NCBI GenBank assembly: GCA_965153455.1
Contig: OZ234498.1
Location: forward strand, 18,848,001 to 18,912,000
DNA length: 64,000 nt
Source: Sphagnum compactum
Taxonomy: Eukaryota > Bryophyta > Sphagnopsida > Sphagnales
Reading direction: 5' to 3'
Part shown: positions 30,339-42,560 of the stretch, piece by piece
Position numbering within the stretch: position 1 is the first letter of the stretch
Layout: each line of letters starts with the position of its first letter
Position numbers and translations under genes: made by a program
The notes under the pieces: generated by a model
What the model saw: the letters and a program-made list of their open reading frames with translations, nothing else
Databases searched by the model: none
Told to the model about the DNA's origin: nothing

Positions 30339-30394
30339 AATATTGTGTGGAAACCCCTCTCGCCCGATTTTAGGGAATTTTAGTTCAGGTATTA

Positions 30395-30699
30395 GGCCCA
30401 CTTTACACTAGGAGTCAGGGAGTCAGGGCCAAAAAAAACTTGAGGCCAACTTTGAGCATTTTTGGGTTGCGAATTGGCCCCGAGTTACTAGTAAATGCTA
30501 GAACATTGACGTCAGGATATTAATAAATGCTGGAACATTGGCCCCAAGGGTTGCAAATTGGCCTCCCAAATTTGATGGTATCCTTTTTTTCAGCCTTGGG
30601 GCCAATACAAGGCCATAAAGTTCAGCATTTATTAGTACTTGGGGCAGATTGAAAAGTTTTTTCCTATTTTCAGCCTTGACTCCTAGTGTAAAGCGGGCG
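30395..30699. mobile_element. PIF/Harbinger-like MITE with TTA target duplication
   Basis: 305-bp element with inverted ends: GGCCCACTTTACACTAGGAG on the left and, reading inward from the right, CGCCCGCTTTACACTAGGAG. The trinucleotide TTA flanks both sides (30392-30394 and 30700-30702), the target duplication characteristic of PIF/Harbinger elements. Complementarity extends inward well beyond 20 bp (GCCCC.AGT.ACTA.TAAATGCT on both arms), giving a long foldback. No coding capacity. It lies 164 bp upstream of the BASS ATG, within the likely promoter. Confidence 0.85.
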
Positions 30700-30862
30700 T
30701 TACTGTCCGCACACTGCCGATCTCATCGTCCCCAAGGACGCCCTGCTTCGGCGGTGGGAAACTAGGTTCGCCTGCTTGCTTGCTTGTGTGCATGTTCACG
30801 CCTTCTGGTGCAACGACGTATTGGCAAGACGCTCAATTTCATTCATAGCTGGGCAAGCTAGA

Positions 30863-33800
30863 ATGTCTTCTCTATGCCGTCGTCAGATGCAACTGCCACC
30901 AGTAGCTTTCTCTTCTCGTCGCCACTTTTATGGGCATTCGTGGTCGTCTCAATGCTCATACTACAGTGGGTGTTCAACGTTATCCACGCACGGCTTGTCA
31001 AGGTTGCCTCGCACTTCTCATGCCACCAATTTTTGGAGAAAGAATGCAGGCTTTGGATTGGGGGTCTTTGTTGCCTCCGATGGAGCTGCCTCTTCGTCGC
31101 AGTTAGTAGCTCCAATTGCCGTAGAAAGACTAAGGACACCACGGCTTATGAGAGTAAGGGCTCTCCGGTCAAAGGCTTCTTCTACTGCACAAGAGCCTCC
31201 TGATCGAAAAGAGGTCTGTATTTGCTCATCGTTCATACCTTCAGTTTGCGATATGTGTACATAAAGCACTTGGAGAAAATTTGTAGTGTATGTGGAGGCC
31301 ACCTTGTATCCATGAATTTCCATCCTAAAAATTGGGAGGAATATTATGCCTACTCCTCAAAGGTGGGAGGGAAATAATGCCTACTTATAGTTGTAAGAAC
31401 CCTCCCACTATTGAGGAGTAGGCATAAGAACCCTCCCATTCATATGCGTTGTGATATAAGTAGGTTTGGTTCATGATAAAATTTGCCTCTTGCTTTACAA
31501 TAGGTGAAGCCCCTGGGTGGGAGACACTCCCAAAATGTGGGGCTGGACTCAGCTATCGCCTCGTCCTAGGCCCCTTATTTTGAGAATGCCCCTGCCCTAG
31601 GGTTTTACCCTACACAAAAGGTTCCAAAGGCAGTTCCAACCAAACTCGGAACCTTTGGTCCAAGCTCCCTAGAACCTGACCTATAACCTAGACTTGAACC
31701 TGCCAACACTGGTGAGAACAATCCACTGCACATGTACAGAGGAATAGGGTATGTGCCTGAGGAGATGTGTAATTGATTGGGCCAGGGGCGCAGGTTGATC
31801 AGACTCAAAAATGGTGGGAGGAGTGGCTGTCTGTAGCCACCAGCTTGTATCCTGTGTATGTTTTGGTGGGTGGATTGCTGGCCTATTTTAGGCCCTCAAC
31901 ATTCACATGGTTTGTAGAGAGAGGACCTACTTCTTACAGTGCAGCCTTGTGCATTATTATGCTTGCCATGGGCTTCACCCTCCGTATACAAGATTTATTT
32001 GATGTTTTTCTCAATCGACCTCTTGCGGTAAGTGTCTCCATTCCCCCCTTACAGCTAAGGTCTTATCTCAAACTTGCCTTCCAACTAATTTTTTTTAATT
32101 CCCCAAAGTCATATGTGTGGATCTTCAGATTCTGATCTGGATTACATAAAGCCTCAACCAACTACCTTCGTAGTTGATAGAAATGTGCATACAGTGACAT
32201 CCTCCAAAATGTCTCCAACCAGTTCATCTGTTGGCATGTGAATCACTCCAGAATACCTTGACAGAGAACTGGAAAGATGCATGCCACATGGGATTATGGT
32301 CATCAGCTCCTTTTGGATATGCTGGAAGGTGGGCTAATGCTTCAAATGCAAGAACTCTTGTATAGCTCTGTTTGCTTACTAGACAAAGCAAAACTCCAGG
32401 TCTTATTTGGAAGTGCTGCGCAGTATGGTATTATGCCATTCGTGGGGGCAGGAGTGAGCAAAGCATTGGGACTTTCTCCAGAGCTCTCTGCAGGCGTTAT
32501 TTTGTTATCTTGTTGCCCAGGTGGAACAGCGTCCAATGTGGTGGGTTTCCTGTCTAGGTTTGCCACATACAATTGAGTTTTTTGAAAAAACTCCTGTTTT
32601 GCTGCTGAATGGGTTGGAGATATTTGCTGTCAACCTACCTGAGATTATATATGCAAATTTAGGATGCTCAAAGTCATAAGTATGCTGGATATTCTGGTTT
32701 GTCAGGTGACATACATAGCAAAAGGGGATGTGGCTCTCTCCATTCTCATGACAATGTGCACAACTTTTGCGGCTGTATTCACCACCCCCTTCTTGACAAA
32801 CATACTGGCTGGTGCTTATGTCCCTGTTGATGCTGCTGGCTTGGCTATTAGTACTTTCCAGGTTTATCCACCTCTTGTTTGTGTACAGATTGCATTTGTA
32901 GCTCTCTTTTCTATTCATGACAGCTGTCTGTGAGGTCAAATTGGTCATATGTGCTGCCATTTTCTCACCATGTCCAATGGCCAAAGCATCCACTTGACTA
33001 ATGAGCTCTATGTTAGAGGAAGGAATGATTGTGAAATAGTTCTGATGGGTTGATCCTATGTGCAGGTAGTTCTGGCTCCAGTTTTAGTGGGGGCTTGCAT
33101 TCAGAGCGCATGCCCACAAATCATTGCTTTTATCATACCCTTTGCACCTCTCATTGCTGTATTGGTCTCCTCTCTTTTGGCCAGTAGGTTTGTGTTCTCT
33201 TGCACTCTCTCCTTATATATCAATGGACTGCCTGATTGAAACTTCATGGGTAGGATTTCTTTTCTTGTGGATTACACAATAGGGCAGTTGTGATAGAGAA
33301 TGTGCACAAAAAGAACACTCATCTTCTGCTACACTTGAAACTGTCACTTCTGACATTGTATTAATATATATTTTTGGTTCCCTTTGTTTCAGTGTATTTT
33401 CTGCAAATGTGCCGCTCCTAAGTCTTGCTTCTCTTGAAGAGGTAACTGCCAGGGTTAGCAGTTCAGGAGTATTTGTTTCCTCACACATAGCAGCTGCATT
33501 ACCTACTGGACCAGGGAGTGGTGCTCAATCTGCTCTCATCCTGCTTGGAAATATTGGAGGGGCTGTCTTTTTAGTTCATGCTGCAGGATTTCTGCTCGGG
33601 TAAAAAAAGCCTTTCCAACAGCAAAGAAATGTCTTATTGGATTTGCTTCACATTTGTTACAAGTTTTTACATGAGTGAATCAGTAATGGTTTGCCGACTT
33701 TGGATTTATGTGCTTCACAATGTTCTCATATGCACATTTGCTTATTTGGCAGCTACATAGCTTCCATGCTGGCAGGGTTTGGTGAATCACAACGGCGTGC

Positions 33801-34212
33801 TATTTCTATTGAGGTGAGTGTTGTCATTACATTAAGTATTCTATGAGGTGGATGAAGGTATGTGATGCAATGGGACAAAGGATAATGAGCAAGATCATGT
33901 TACTGTTTTGTTTTCATGATTGCAGTCTTCTTAGACTTAAATTTGTTTTGCTATAAAGTTACAAATGCATCCCCATGAAAACCCTGTCTGAAATCCTTGA
34001 GTTGAGTCCTGTTTTGAACCCATACTGATGCTCAATGAGACTGGCAGGTGGGAATGCAAAATTCATCCTTAGGTGTGGTCCTGGCCACCATACACTTTGC
34101 ATCACCCTTGACAGCTGTACCAGCTGCTGTGTCGGCAGTTCTGATGAACATCATGGGAAGTGGCTTAGCTGTGGTGTGGAGGCAGATTAGTATTCCAACC
34201 TCACTGCAATAG
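30863..34212 (+). CDS. Plastid bile acid:sodium symporter family (BASS) transporter
   Basis: Eight exons: 30863-31213, 31794-32027, 32400-32540, 32706-32861, 33066-33187, 33393-33599, 33753-33813, 34048-34212. They total 1437 nt (478 aa) with consistent phases and GT-AG junctions. The first exon (117 aa, [10 protein letters not shown]...) is Ser/Arg-rich and fits a plastid transit peptide. The membrane domain starts near residue 130 ([20 protein letters not shown], then [10 protein letters not shown]). The family core CCPGGTASN is at about 232-240, followed by a conserved [14 protein letters not shown] block and the C-terminal [20 protein letters not shown]. Several strongly hydrophobic stretches fit the usual 8-10 helices. 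BASS proteins carry small organic acids across the plastid envelope with Na+ (BASS2 pyruvate, BASS6 glycolate). The substrate here cannot be read, and I cannot assign the subfamily. An upstream in-frame start at 30776 (CTG/ATG context aside) lacks transit-like character and was not chosen. Confidence 0.93.
31331..31440. repeat. Foldback element in BASS intron 1
   Basis: Arms 31346-31371 and 31400-31425 are almost perfect reverse complements (ATGCCTACTCCTCAA... / ...TTGAGGAGTAGGCAT). An outer pair, ATTGGGAGG / CCTCCCATT, continues the stem. It is a candidate MITE or small-RNA hairpin. Confidence 0.8.
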
Positions 34213-34990
34213 GTGGTGCTCATGAAAGTTGAGCTGTTCACAACAATCCGAACAGTGTTTAGAGCATAAGGTCCCGATCAAATAATTGTGCAGAAACTTT
34301 TGAATCTACTGCAGTCTTTAGCTCCAGAAATTGAAAGACTTACTGAGAGGTTTACTGATGACAAATTCCAGATGAAGTGTGGTAAGATTGGGAAGGAGTC
34401 TGGGAGACCAAAGCTGAACATTCTGCCTTGAAATGAAACATCAGTGTTCCACAACTGAAGGTTCACTGTTTGAGTCTTGAATTTCAATAAGAAGAGGCTC
34501 TAGATAATTTGCTAATTATCAGAGGTATTGAGTCTTGACAATGGAAAACAAGAAGCTAATTGTACACAGACAGTATGTCTTCAGGTTAGTTACCTTTACA
34601 CCTTGCAAGATTCCTTTCCCAATGCTGCCTTCTGGAGTGCATTCATGGCATGTAGAGTCTATCTAGACCACTGCTGGGGATGCTGGGATAAATCACATTT
34701 CATGAGAATCATCTTGAGGCTGACATAAGATTTTTTCCAGATGCTGCTAGGTGTGAAATGCACTTTCTCTATATGTTTCTTGTTGGAGCAGCAAGGATGA
34801 ACAAAAAAAATTTACCTGTTAGAAACTTCCTCTATTTCTACCTTCGGTAATCAAGATGAGGATTGTAGTCAATGTGCAGAGCGATTTCCCTGATCTTTGT
34901 AGTTGGGTGCATGTAGACATTGTGACTAAGATTTCCCATTGCTGCAGAGAATGTAACCCTAAACCATTGATTACTAGGTTGTTACACAAG
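34213..34990 (+). other. 3' flank of the BASS gene
   Basis: Follows the TAG stop at 34210-34212. Probably 3' UTR in its first few hundred bases. I see no further coding block; the frame at 34528-34728 has no recognisable content. Confidence 0.4.
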
Positions 34991-35078
34991 GTAAGGTCTT
35001 GCTGTTAAGGAATTACTGGGTGGACCTTGGGCTCCGCCCTCATGCTCACACAGTAATTCCCTAATGGCAGGGCCTTAC
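34991..35078. repeat. Foldback downstream of the BASS gene
   Basis: Arms 34991-35021 (GTAAGGTCTTGCTGTTAAGG...) and 35049-35078 (...CTAATGGCAGGGCCTTAC) are reverse complements with about five mismatches around a GC-rich loop. MITE-like; no clear target duplication. Confidence 0.75.
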
Positions 35079-35459
35079 CCTATACTATCTCACAACAGTA
35101 CAGATCTAGACCAGAGTTAACATGATCTTAATATCTACATTAGTATAAAAAAGTTCTAAAAAATTTAGGAAAAGTTCCGAAATTAGTTATGGTGATGCTA
35201 AGTTGAGCCTCTCAAAATAAGGCTCTTCAAATTGATTATGTTTGGGCAAGTTGCAGGGCAAGTGGCGGCAATGTCTCAAGAGTGAAAACTTCTAAAGAAA
35301 TATCCACAATTTGTTTCACAATTCTAACTTGCCATCTTTTGCCACTAATGACAAGCTCAGATGAAATAGGAGGGTTTAAGTTAAATCACATGGTATTCAA
35401 AGAACTTTGATAGACATTTTGGTAGTCCCATGACAAAATCTGAAGAGTTGATCGTTTTC

Positions 35460-36176
35460 CAACAGAGCAATTTGAAGAATCTGAAAAAGCTTAGCCGGCC
35501 GAGCGAACTCGATGTCCGCAGGGACGGAGGGAGGGGCGTGATGGTTTCGTTGAATGATCGGCCTTGGATTGGGAGATCTTAGGGTTCCGCTTCTAACTCG
35601 TTGTCTGCATTCCTGACGGTCCTAGTCTTCGTCTCTCACGTAGCTGCTCCCTTTACTTGTGTCTTTCTTTATGTCGGGTCTACAGGCGAGAAGCCTCTGT
35701 ACCTCTCCATCCATGTCCTGTGACCGCACTGCAGAGGTATTGGATGCCTGTCGGCTCCCCAGTTCAGAGATGCGTCTCAGGAACTCAGATTGCTGAATTC
35801 TGTGGAGGAAGTTCCAGTGAAGATGTGCATTCCCGAAATACCGGAAGCAAGTATTTGTTTCACTGGCTTTGCGTCTGCCACATGCCTGGGCGGTGTGAAA
35901 TGGTTTGAGAAATGTCCCAAAGGCCAGGAGATACAAAGATATACAGAGAACTCGCTAGGAGCTCCGCAAAGCAAGAGTGATTTGCAAAGTAAGAGCTTCG
36001 AATATTCAAGAGCAAATGACTCTTACTTTGAGATGAGACTTACAGGTATGTGCTTGGGTGCCTCAACAATTTGTAGAACATTGCAGATGCTGAGTTCCTC
36101 CCAAGTTCTTCATGTGTCTTTACTTCTGCCTGGAAATGAGCTGATTGCTTCTGAATGGCTGTTGGGTATTTGAAGC
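35460..36176. other. GC/CpG-enriched segment, possible unidentified gene or 5' exon
   Basis: Between about 35490 and 35930 the composition shifts to gene-like values, with many CpGs (GCCGGCCGAGCGAACTCGATG) unlike the surrounding AT-rich DNA. Plus-strand frames include one starting MSCDRTAEVLDACRLP that stops after 22 codons. Another reads PVKMCIPEIPEASICFTGF onward to about 36020, where GGTATGTG could be a donor. The minus strand has an open 104-codon frame (35936-35622). I recognise none of these proteins. It may be a lineage-specific gene, a non-coding transcript start, or a gene fragment. Confidence 0.3.
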
Positions 36177-37480
36177 ACATCTGGGAAACAAAATTGCAAG
36201 TATGAGGGAAGCAGTGTTTTTTAGGAAATTTTGTTTGTAGCCAAAGTGACCATCATCCATAGGAAGATGTAAAAAAAAAAGGGTGATCATCCCTAGGAGT
36301 ATTGAGCCAAATCTGGCTATAAACCAGAAACAAATTAAAAATCTTTAATCATCCTTGTATATTTTTGGCTACAGAATAAAACCAAGCATAAAAATTCGCC
36401 AGACTTTTAACTATTGCATGATAGAAACTTGAATGTTTACTTGCAATTCCGGTTGTTTTCTTTAATCTGTTATGATTATTTATCACTAAAATTACTAAAA
36501 TTGTAGAAGTGAAATGTTCACTCTCTATTCCTATTTAATGTTTAAGTAAAAAACCCATAGATTCACTAAGTGGCCTTAACATTTCACAACCATATTAAAG
36601 ACACAGAACTATAATTTTGGTTACGTGATTCTATTTGCAAAGACTTTCAGTTTAAGCTATTTGTTTCTACTAGAAAAACGACTTTTAATTTTTGTGAACA
36701 TCTTGTTTTACTATTCGTTTTGTGTGTGTTACAAGTCGCATAAAAACCTTAAAAAACCTCAAAATTTTGTTTATGTGTTTAAGATGTTTGTTACTATAGC
36801 ATGATGATAGTACTAATGAAGAATATTCATGCAAAAGAGGAAGGAAGAAGTTGTGCAAGAAAATATGCAAATTGGACCATTAAGAAATCAAGAAGGAGAT
36901 GTTTGAACATGGATGATGTTGCTACCTACCACAGTGGCAAGCAAGAGGAGTTGGAGGTGACCATCAAAAACACAAAATTGAAAATCTGGAGAAATATCAG
37001 AAATCAACTACTAGAATGAACCAATGTTGTCTAGAAATTAAAGACTTCGAGAAACTAATGTGAACCTTACCACAAACCAAGTTTTTGGGTAACATGAAAT
37101 TGTTTTACCTAGGCTAGGCACATGGGAGGATGAGATTATTCAACTCCATAAGTGAATTGAGAAACTACAACAATTTCATGGGAAAGATCTTTTCGAAAAT
37201 TGACAACGTGGCAAATCATAAAAAATGAATTTCTTCGATGAAGAAGATTTCCAACTTGACATTCCGGTGACACCTGTGTTTAATGTTGGAATATCTACTT
37301 CTGTTGTTTTACTGACCTGTTTTTTTGTTATCGAACTAGGCATGTGACAATAAAATTGTCCTTATCGTTTTAGCTAAATGTAATTGCCCCTTCATTTTCG
37401 ACCATTGTTTCAAAACCTCTCGTAGTTTTTACCCAAGTCCTAATCCAAACTTCACCTCTTCAGGCAATAACTGATATTTC
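36177..37480. other. Intergenic, no gene seen
   Basis: AT-rich. Weak coding-like text at 36830-37300 (for example FDEEDFQLDIPVTPVF-like near 37230) could be the 5' part of the gypsy element that follows, but it is too decayed to assign. Confidence 0.35.
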
Positions 37481-40400
37481 TCCTATGGTACTGAAATTTG
37501 TTGATCCTAACACGACTTTTGTGCCTTCCTTAATGAACATCAAAATTTCTTGTGACTCAAGTTCAATAGTCCCTTTCACAGAATTATCCATTTACAATTA
37601 TACCCAACTACCAAAGTTTGGGAGGTATGCCCACTACCTAGCCACTACAAGTTCCTTGCTTTGCCAAATAAACCTACCTTGCCCCAAGTATGAATGCCTT
37701 TATTCTTGTAATGTTTTTTGATTTGGTAATGGTTGCAACCCCCATGAAAAGTAGGAATGGTGGACAACCCCTTGATTCAAGAGGGCATTTGTTTAAAAAG
37801 AAAGGCAATTCGAGTATTGTACCTCCTCATCATCATTCTACTTCACAAATTTTTTGACAGGCAAAACCAAATCTCAACCAATGCTGGTAGGTATTCTTCT
37901 TGGAGGTAATGGTGGCCCACCTAGAGGAGGTAGTGGCTCTTTCAATAACAGTGGTGATCCATTTAATGGTAGGAGTGGCCCACCTGAGGTTGGTAACGAC
38001 TCACTGGGCAATGGGGGTAGCCCACTTGGCAAAGGAGGTGGTTCAACTACAAGGAGTGGTTAGTGGGAGGAGCATTGGGAAGTGGTAATGTGCCATGGAT
38101 GAGTCACCTTTAGAGCCCCTAATACCCCCCTTAGTACTTAGTCCATGTCAATGCAACGATGAGTGTTCCTCCTACCCCAAAGTCATTGGCCTATCTCATC
38201 TTCAACATGGGGACTGATCTTGATGTTCATAGCTAGCAAGCTAATGGGGAAACAAATGATTCAAACATAATCAATCTCTTTTATTTTAAAATTAAAGGAC
38301 AATTTTTCAAAGTGGGGTGAAAATTTCATGCAACCGCACCCAAAATGTACCTTCCAAGAACTTGAAGTTGTTTTTTGAAAATGCTACCAAAAAGTTCAAA
38401 GTGATGAACAAAGTTTAAATGGTGTTGCGCATGATTAAACAAGGAGTGGATGAAAAAATGAAAGTGTACTATGAATGGATATTTAAACTTTTTGCAACAC
38501 AAGGCAGATGACAACCTACTGACCACTTTCTTCCATGTAGGATTGGTACACCACTATGGGAATGAAAATAGACACTTTGTTTGATCACAAAGAAACTATT
38601 GTTATTTACAAAGAAAGTATGGGCCATGCAAATGATTACCACAAATTGTTGGAACCACCACTGAATTACCATTGTTATTTGGCAAATGTAGGAGGAGGAA
38701 CCCCCTTTGGCCCTAAAGCAAGTACACAATGTTTCAAGCAAAAAACCACTTTAAGAAGCCATGACCAAAAAGCCCAATACTAGAATCATTCATACTGGCT
38801 CTACCAATACCAACAATGAGACCTCCGAATAGGCTTGGATGGTACCGAAAAGGTTTTAGTGGTACCAAAAAGTGGCACAATGTCAAATGTTCCAATTTTC
38901 CAAGAAATTGAACAACTCCTAAACAACAAACATACTCTCATTATAGAACAAAATTTCAACCTACCTCTTAATTTAAAGCAATATATACTTGTAAAAAATT
39001 CTTTCTCAAAAAACTAGTTGTCCTTCTAAAATCCAACCCTACCAAAGCTTTAATTGCCATAGATCCTCATATGAATATCATTTAGGTTCATGTAGGAAAA
39101 AACCTAATAGATTTTTTTTTGTTAAATGGAAGATTTGGGGTTAACATCATTATTGATGACATGTGGAAAAAACTAGGATTACCTACACTTAGAACGGCCC
39201 TTTACACTTTATGGATGAGTAATCAAACATTTACCAAACTAGTAGGGCTAATTAAATATTTTAAATACATGTACATGACATCCCATACATAGTTATGTTT
39301 CCGATCATGAAGAATAATGTTTTGGATGCAAATCATTCCATATTTTTTGGGTCACCTTTGGCTATGCAACATGAAGGTCACACCTGACTCAAAAAACCAC
39401 TTGATCACCATCAAGGGGAACAAAATAATATGGACCATTGTCGTTGCCAAACATTTGGATAGGAATACCAAATGCCTAAAGGTGATGTTTTGTTATGATT
39501 TCATGAAGGGGGTAAAGAAGACTTCTTACTAGTTGTGAATTTAGATTTCTTACTTGTTCACGGTAGGAACAATTACCCAACCAAAAACGAAATTCATGAT
39601 AACAAAACCAGAATTAGAAATCACATTTACAGTAATTATTGAATTGGATATTGGTAATGACAATTTAGCTCTTGATTTCCTTCACATTCCAAGTGACATT
39701 CATGTCGATATCGTTCCTACTAGGATTAAAGTTTAGGAATTGAAAATTATGCATTGGACCTTATTAAAGGATGTCCAAGTCAAAAGTCTTAACTTAAATA
39801 TTGTTAAGAGGTCACAATGGTTAACTTGAATGTGTATCTAGACAAACCAACTACTACAACAATTGAACAATTGTTGCAAGAATATAAAAATGTCTTTGTG
39901 TGGACATTCAAAGACCTTAAAGGCATCCCACCTCATATTGTTCAACATCGGATTGAACTAAACACCACCATGCCGCTTGTTCATCAAACTAAATACTAAA
40001 TGAACCCTAATTACACAATATGGTGAAGCAAGACCTGGACAAGCTCTTGGTTGTTGGATTCATTGTGCTAATGGAGGAAGCATCTTGGCTATCGCTAATC
40101 ATTGTGGTATTGAAGAAGAACAGAAAGTTGTGCATCTGTGTAAGTTTTGAAAGCTAAATGCAACCACCAACAAAAAAACATGTACCCTCTATTGTTTACG
40201 AAGGAGGTTTTGGACATGGTGGCAAGACATGAAATGTATTTTTTTTTGATGAATTTTTCGATTACCATCATATCATGATAACTCCCGAGGACAAATACAA
40301 GATTGCATTCATCATGGAGTGGGGTGCATTTGTCTAGTTGGTTATGTCATTTGCATTCAAAAATGCCCCTCCCACCTACTAGTGGGCGGTTAGTTTAACA

Positions 40401-40800
40401 TTCCAAGAGTACATGGGGGTTTTCATTAAGTTATTTTTAGATGATTTTAACATGTTTTGTGACTAAAAGTTGCACCTAGAGAAGTTGACTTTTCTTCAAA
40501 AAATGTTTTGAATTCGGTATCAACCTAAACCTTGACAAATGCAGGTTCTTAGTTTATTATGGAATCATCTTAAGAGACATTATGTCTAAAGAAAATAAAC
40601 TTTTAGAATTCGATTTTTTTTTGGCAATCATGAACATGCCACCACCAAAAAACCCTAAGGACATTTAAGTTTTCAATAACATTGTTCAATTCTACTACTA
40701 CTTTACCCAAGATTTTACTTTCGTCATGGCCCCAATCACCAAACTACTATGAAAAACGAAGGTTTTTGATTGGACATCAAAATGCCAAATGTGAGCTTGG
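37480..40800 (+). mobile_element. Decayed Ty3/gypsy element: gag, protease, reverse transcriptase
   Basis: Ordered plus-strand blocks. A Gly/Pro/Asn-rich gag segment (GGNGGPPRGGSGSFN) lies at 37.90-38.06 kb. The gag core, LQHKADDNLLTTFFHVGLV then DTLFDHKE and KLLEPP, is at 38.49-38.68 kb. The retropepsin region, LLNGRFGVNIIIDDMWKKLGLP, is at about 39.11-39.19 kb; the catalytic D(S/T/G)G triplet reads NGR. Then comes LVGLI and further into TPDS/ITIKGN (39.3-39.5 kb). The RT entry region has DLKGIPPHIVQHRIELN (39.92-39.97 kb), VKQDLDKLLVVGFI (40.02 kb), the active-site block FIKLFLDDFNMF (40.42-40.46 kb, FLDD instead of YxDD), and NPAKC-like LDKCRF. Text similar to DFTFVMAPITKLL follows near 40.72 kb. 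Stops and frameshifts are throughout. No RNase H, integrase or LTRs were found here. Confidence 0.82.
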
Positions 40801-42560
40801 ATAATCACTACCACTATTAAACCCACAACTAAAGGATTTGCCCTTTCACAAACAAACAAACAACAACAACAAAAACAAAAGGAAAAACACACCAAGCTAA
40901 ACGTAAGAACAAAAATCTAATCAATTAAACCAAACCAAATACAAAAACAAAAAATCAAGTCAAATGAAACTAAATCACATCTTGAACCAAATAAGAAAAT
41001 TAGAAAAAAAATTTGTAATTTTGAATTCAAATTTTCTTAGTTGGTTCAAGATGTAAATAAAAACTGATAATATTTTTTTGTTATTACGGTGTACAACAAA
41101 TACAAGTTCCTTCATCAACAACCATAATCTCACAAAAATATTAAAAAATCAATATATTAAGTGAAAGTATTGCTTATGCCTCTACCATGTTAGAGTATAA
41201 TTTATAAAAAATGGGGTACAACAAAACACATTTACCATGCTAGATTATAGATGATAGATAATGTAAACACTCTTGCCATGTCATGTTAAAGTTTGCATAA
41301 AAACATGTAGGTAATGCACTCCCCACAACATCATGGCATTTTCTATTACAATTTGTAAAAAACAAAAAATATTGCACCACCAAGAATAAGCCATCTCTAC
41401 CATTTGCGCTTATAGTTTCAAAAAATGAAGGAGTTGCATCTACTTTGTAATTCTAGCACTTGTGATTATAATTTATAAAAAAATGAAAATAACATTTTCA
41501 TTTTGCAAACTACACTTGGTTGTACTCCCTATGATTCAACAATTAATATTTTTTGTATGTGCTTGTATTTCATGTGCAAGTATTGCAATGTGCTTTTGGG
41601 CACTATTTTAATACTTGCATTTAGGGAAAACATTTTATTATCATAAAAGGCTAGAAAGTTAGTTTAAATCAAAGATTATAATAAGATGAACTTATAATAT
41701 TCACATTTTGTGGTATCTACATCAAGTTTCTAACAAGTTTAGTCTAGGGTTAGTCTATAGGAATCAATAGTAGGTAGGTAAGTGGGTCCATGTAAGTGAG
41801 GTCATGTTGGTGGGTACTAAAGGCTAGGTGGTGTTGGAAATTCCTCTTTTCTTTGTTCTCTTTTTGTTGACCTAGATCCACTTCCACACTTATTATTTTG
41901 AACTTTTGGAAAGAGAAAAAATAAAAATAAAAAATGCAATCACATATGTCATTGTATGTTATGTTCATTTTTTTGTTTACATTTTTTTTATACAATTTCA
42001 CATAGTGTGTAAAATCATACAAATGTATGTTTTTGTTATCATTTATGATTAGATTTATCCTATTTTACACATGATGAAATAAACCTTTCACAATTTCACA
42101 TTTACATGTCCAAAGCTATACACTTACATGGATGAAAATGAAAATGATACACTTACCCTTGAATGTATGTATTTTAAATATACATTACACTTACATGACA
42201 TGTATGTCAAAAACCATATACAAGCATAACATTACATCAACCCCTAATTGATTACTAAAATATTATGATTTTTTAATTTTATAACTATTGTTCTAAGAAA
42301 AATAGAGATTCACGTGTGTGTGTTTGTGTGTCTCTAACCCTAAACCCAAAAAAAAATCTAAATTTTTTTTTTCTAATTTCTTAAATAACCCATGTTGGAC
42401 TTGTAAAAATTCATTTCATTCCATTTATAAAGTAAATGAAAGTGCAATTCCTTTATCCATGATGAGATGAATGAGTGTAGATATGATTGCGGCTAGTTTT
42501 ATTCATTCATCCATACATCCAACGATGGATATTCAGTGCCCTTATCCCCTTCATAAAAAA
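40801..42560. other. AT-rich intergenic with one hairpin
   Basis: No recognisable coding content. It contains the 40977-41054 palindrome listed separately, and a telomere-like CTAACCCTAAACCC at about 42335. The last part approaches the NOT3 promoter. Confidence 0.45.
40977..41054. repeat. Near-perfect 25-bp inverted repeat
   Basis: Left arm 40977-41001 (ACATCTTGAACCAA...) and right arm 41030-41054 (...TTGGTTCAAGATGT) are reverse complements at 24 of 25 positions, separated by a 28-nt AT-rich loop. Confidence 0.9.

Noticed and set aside
29958-30383. 141-codon ORF of 27-residue repeats as a real protein
   Set aside because: The open frame follows from an 81-bp period lacking a stop in one frame; no start context, no homology, AT-rich non-genic setting.
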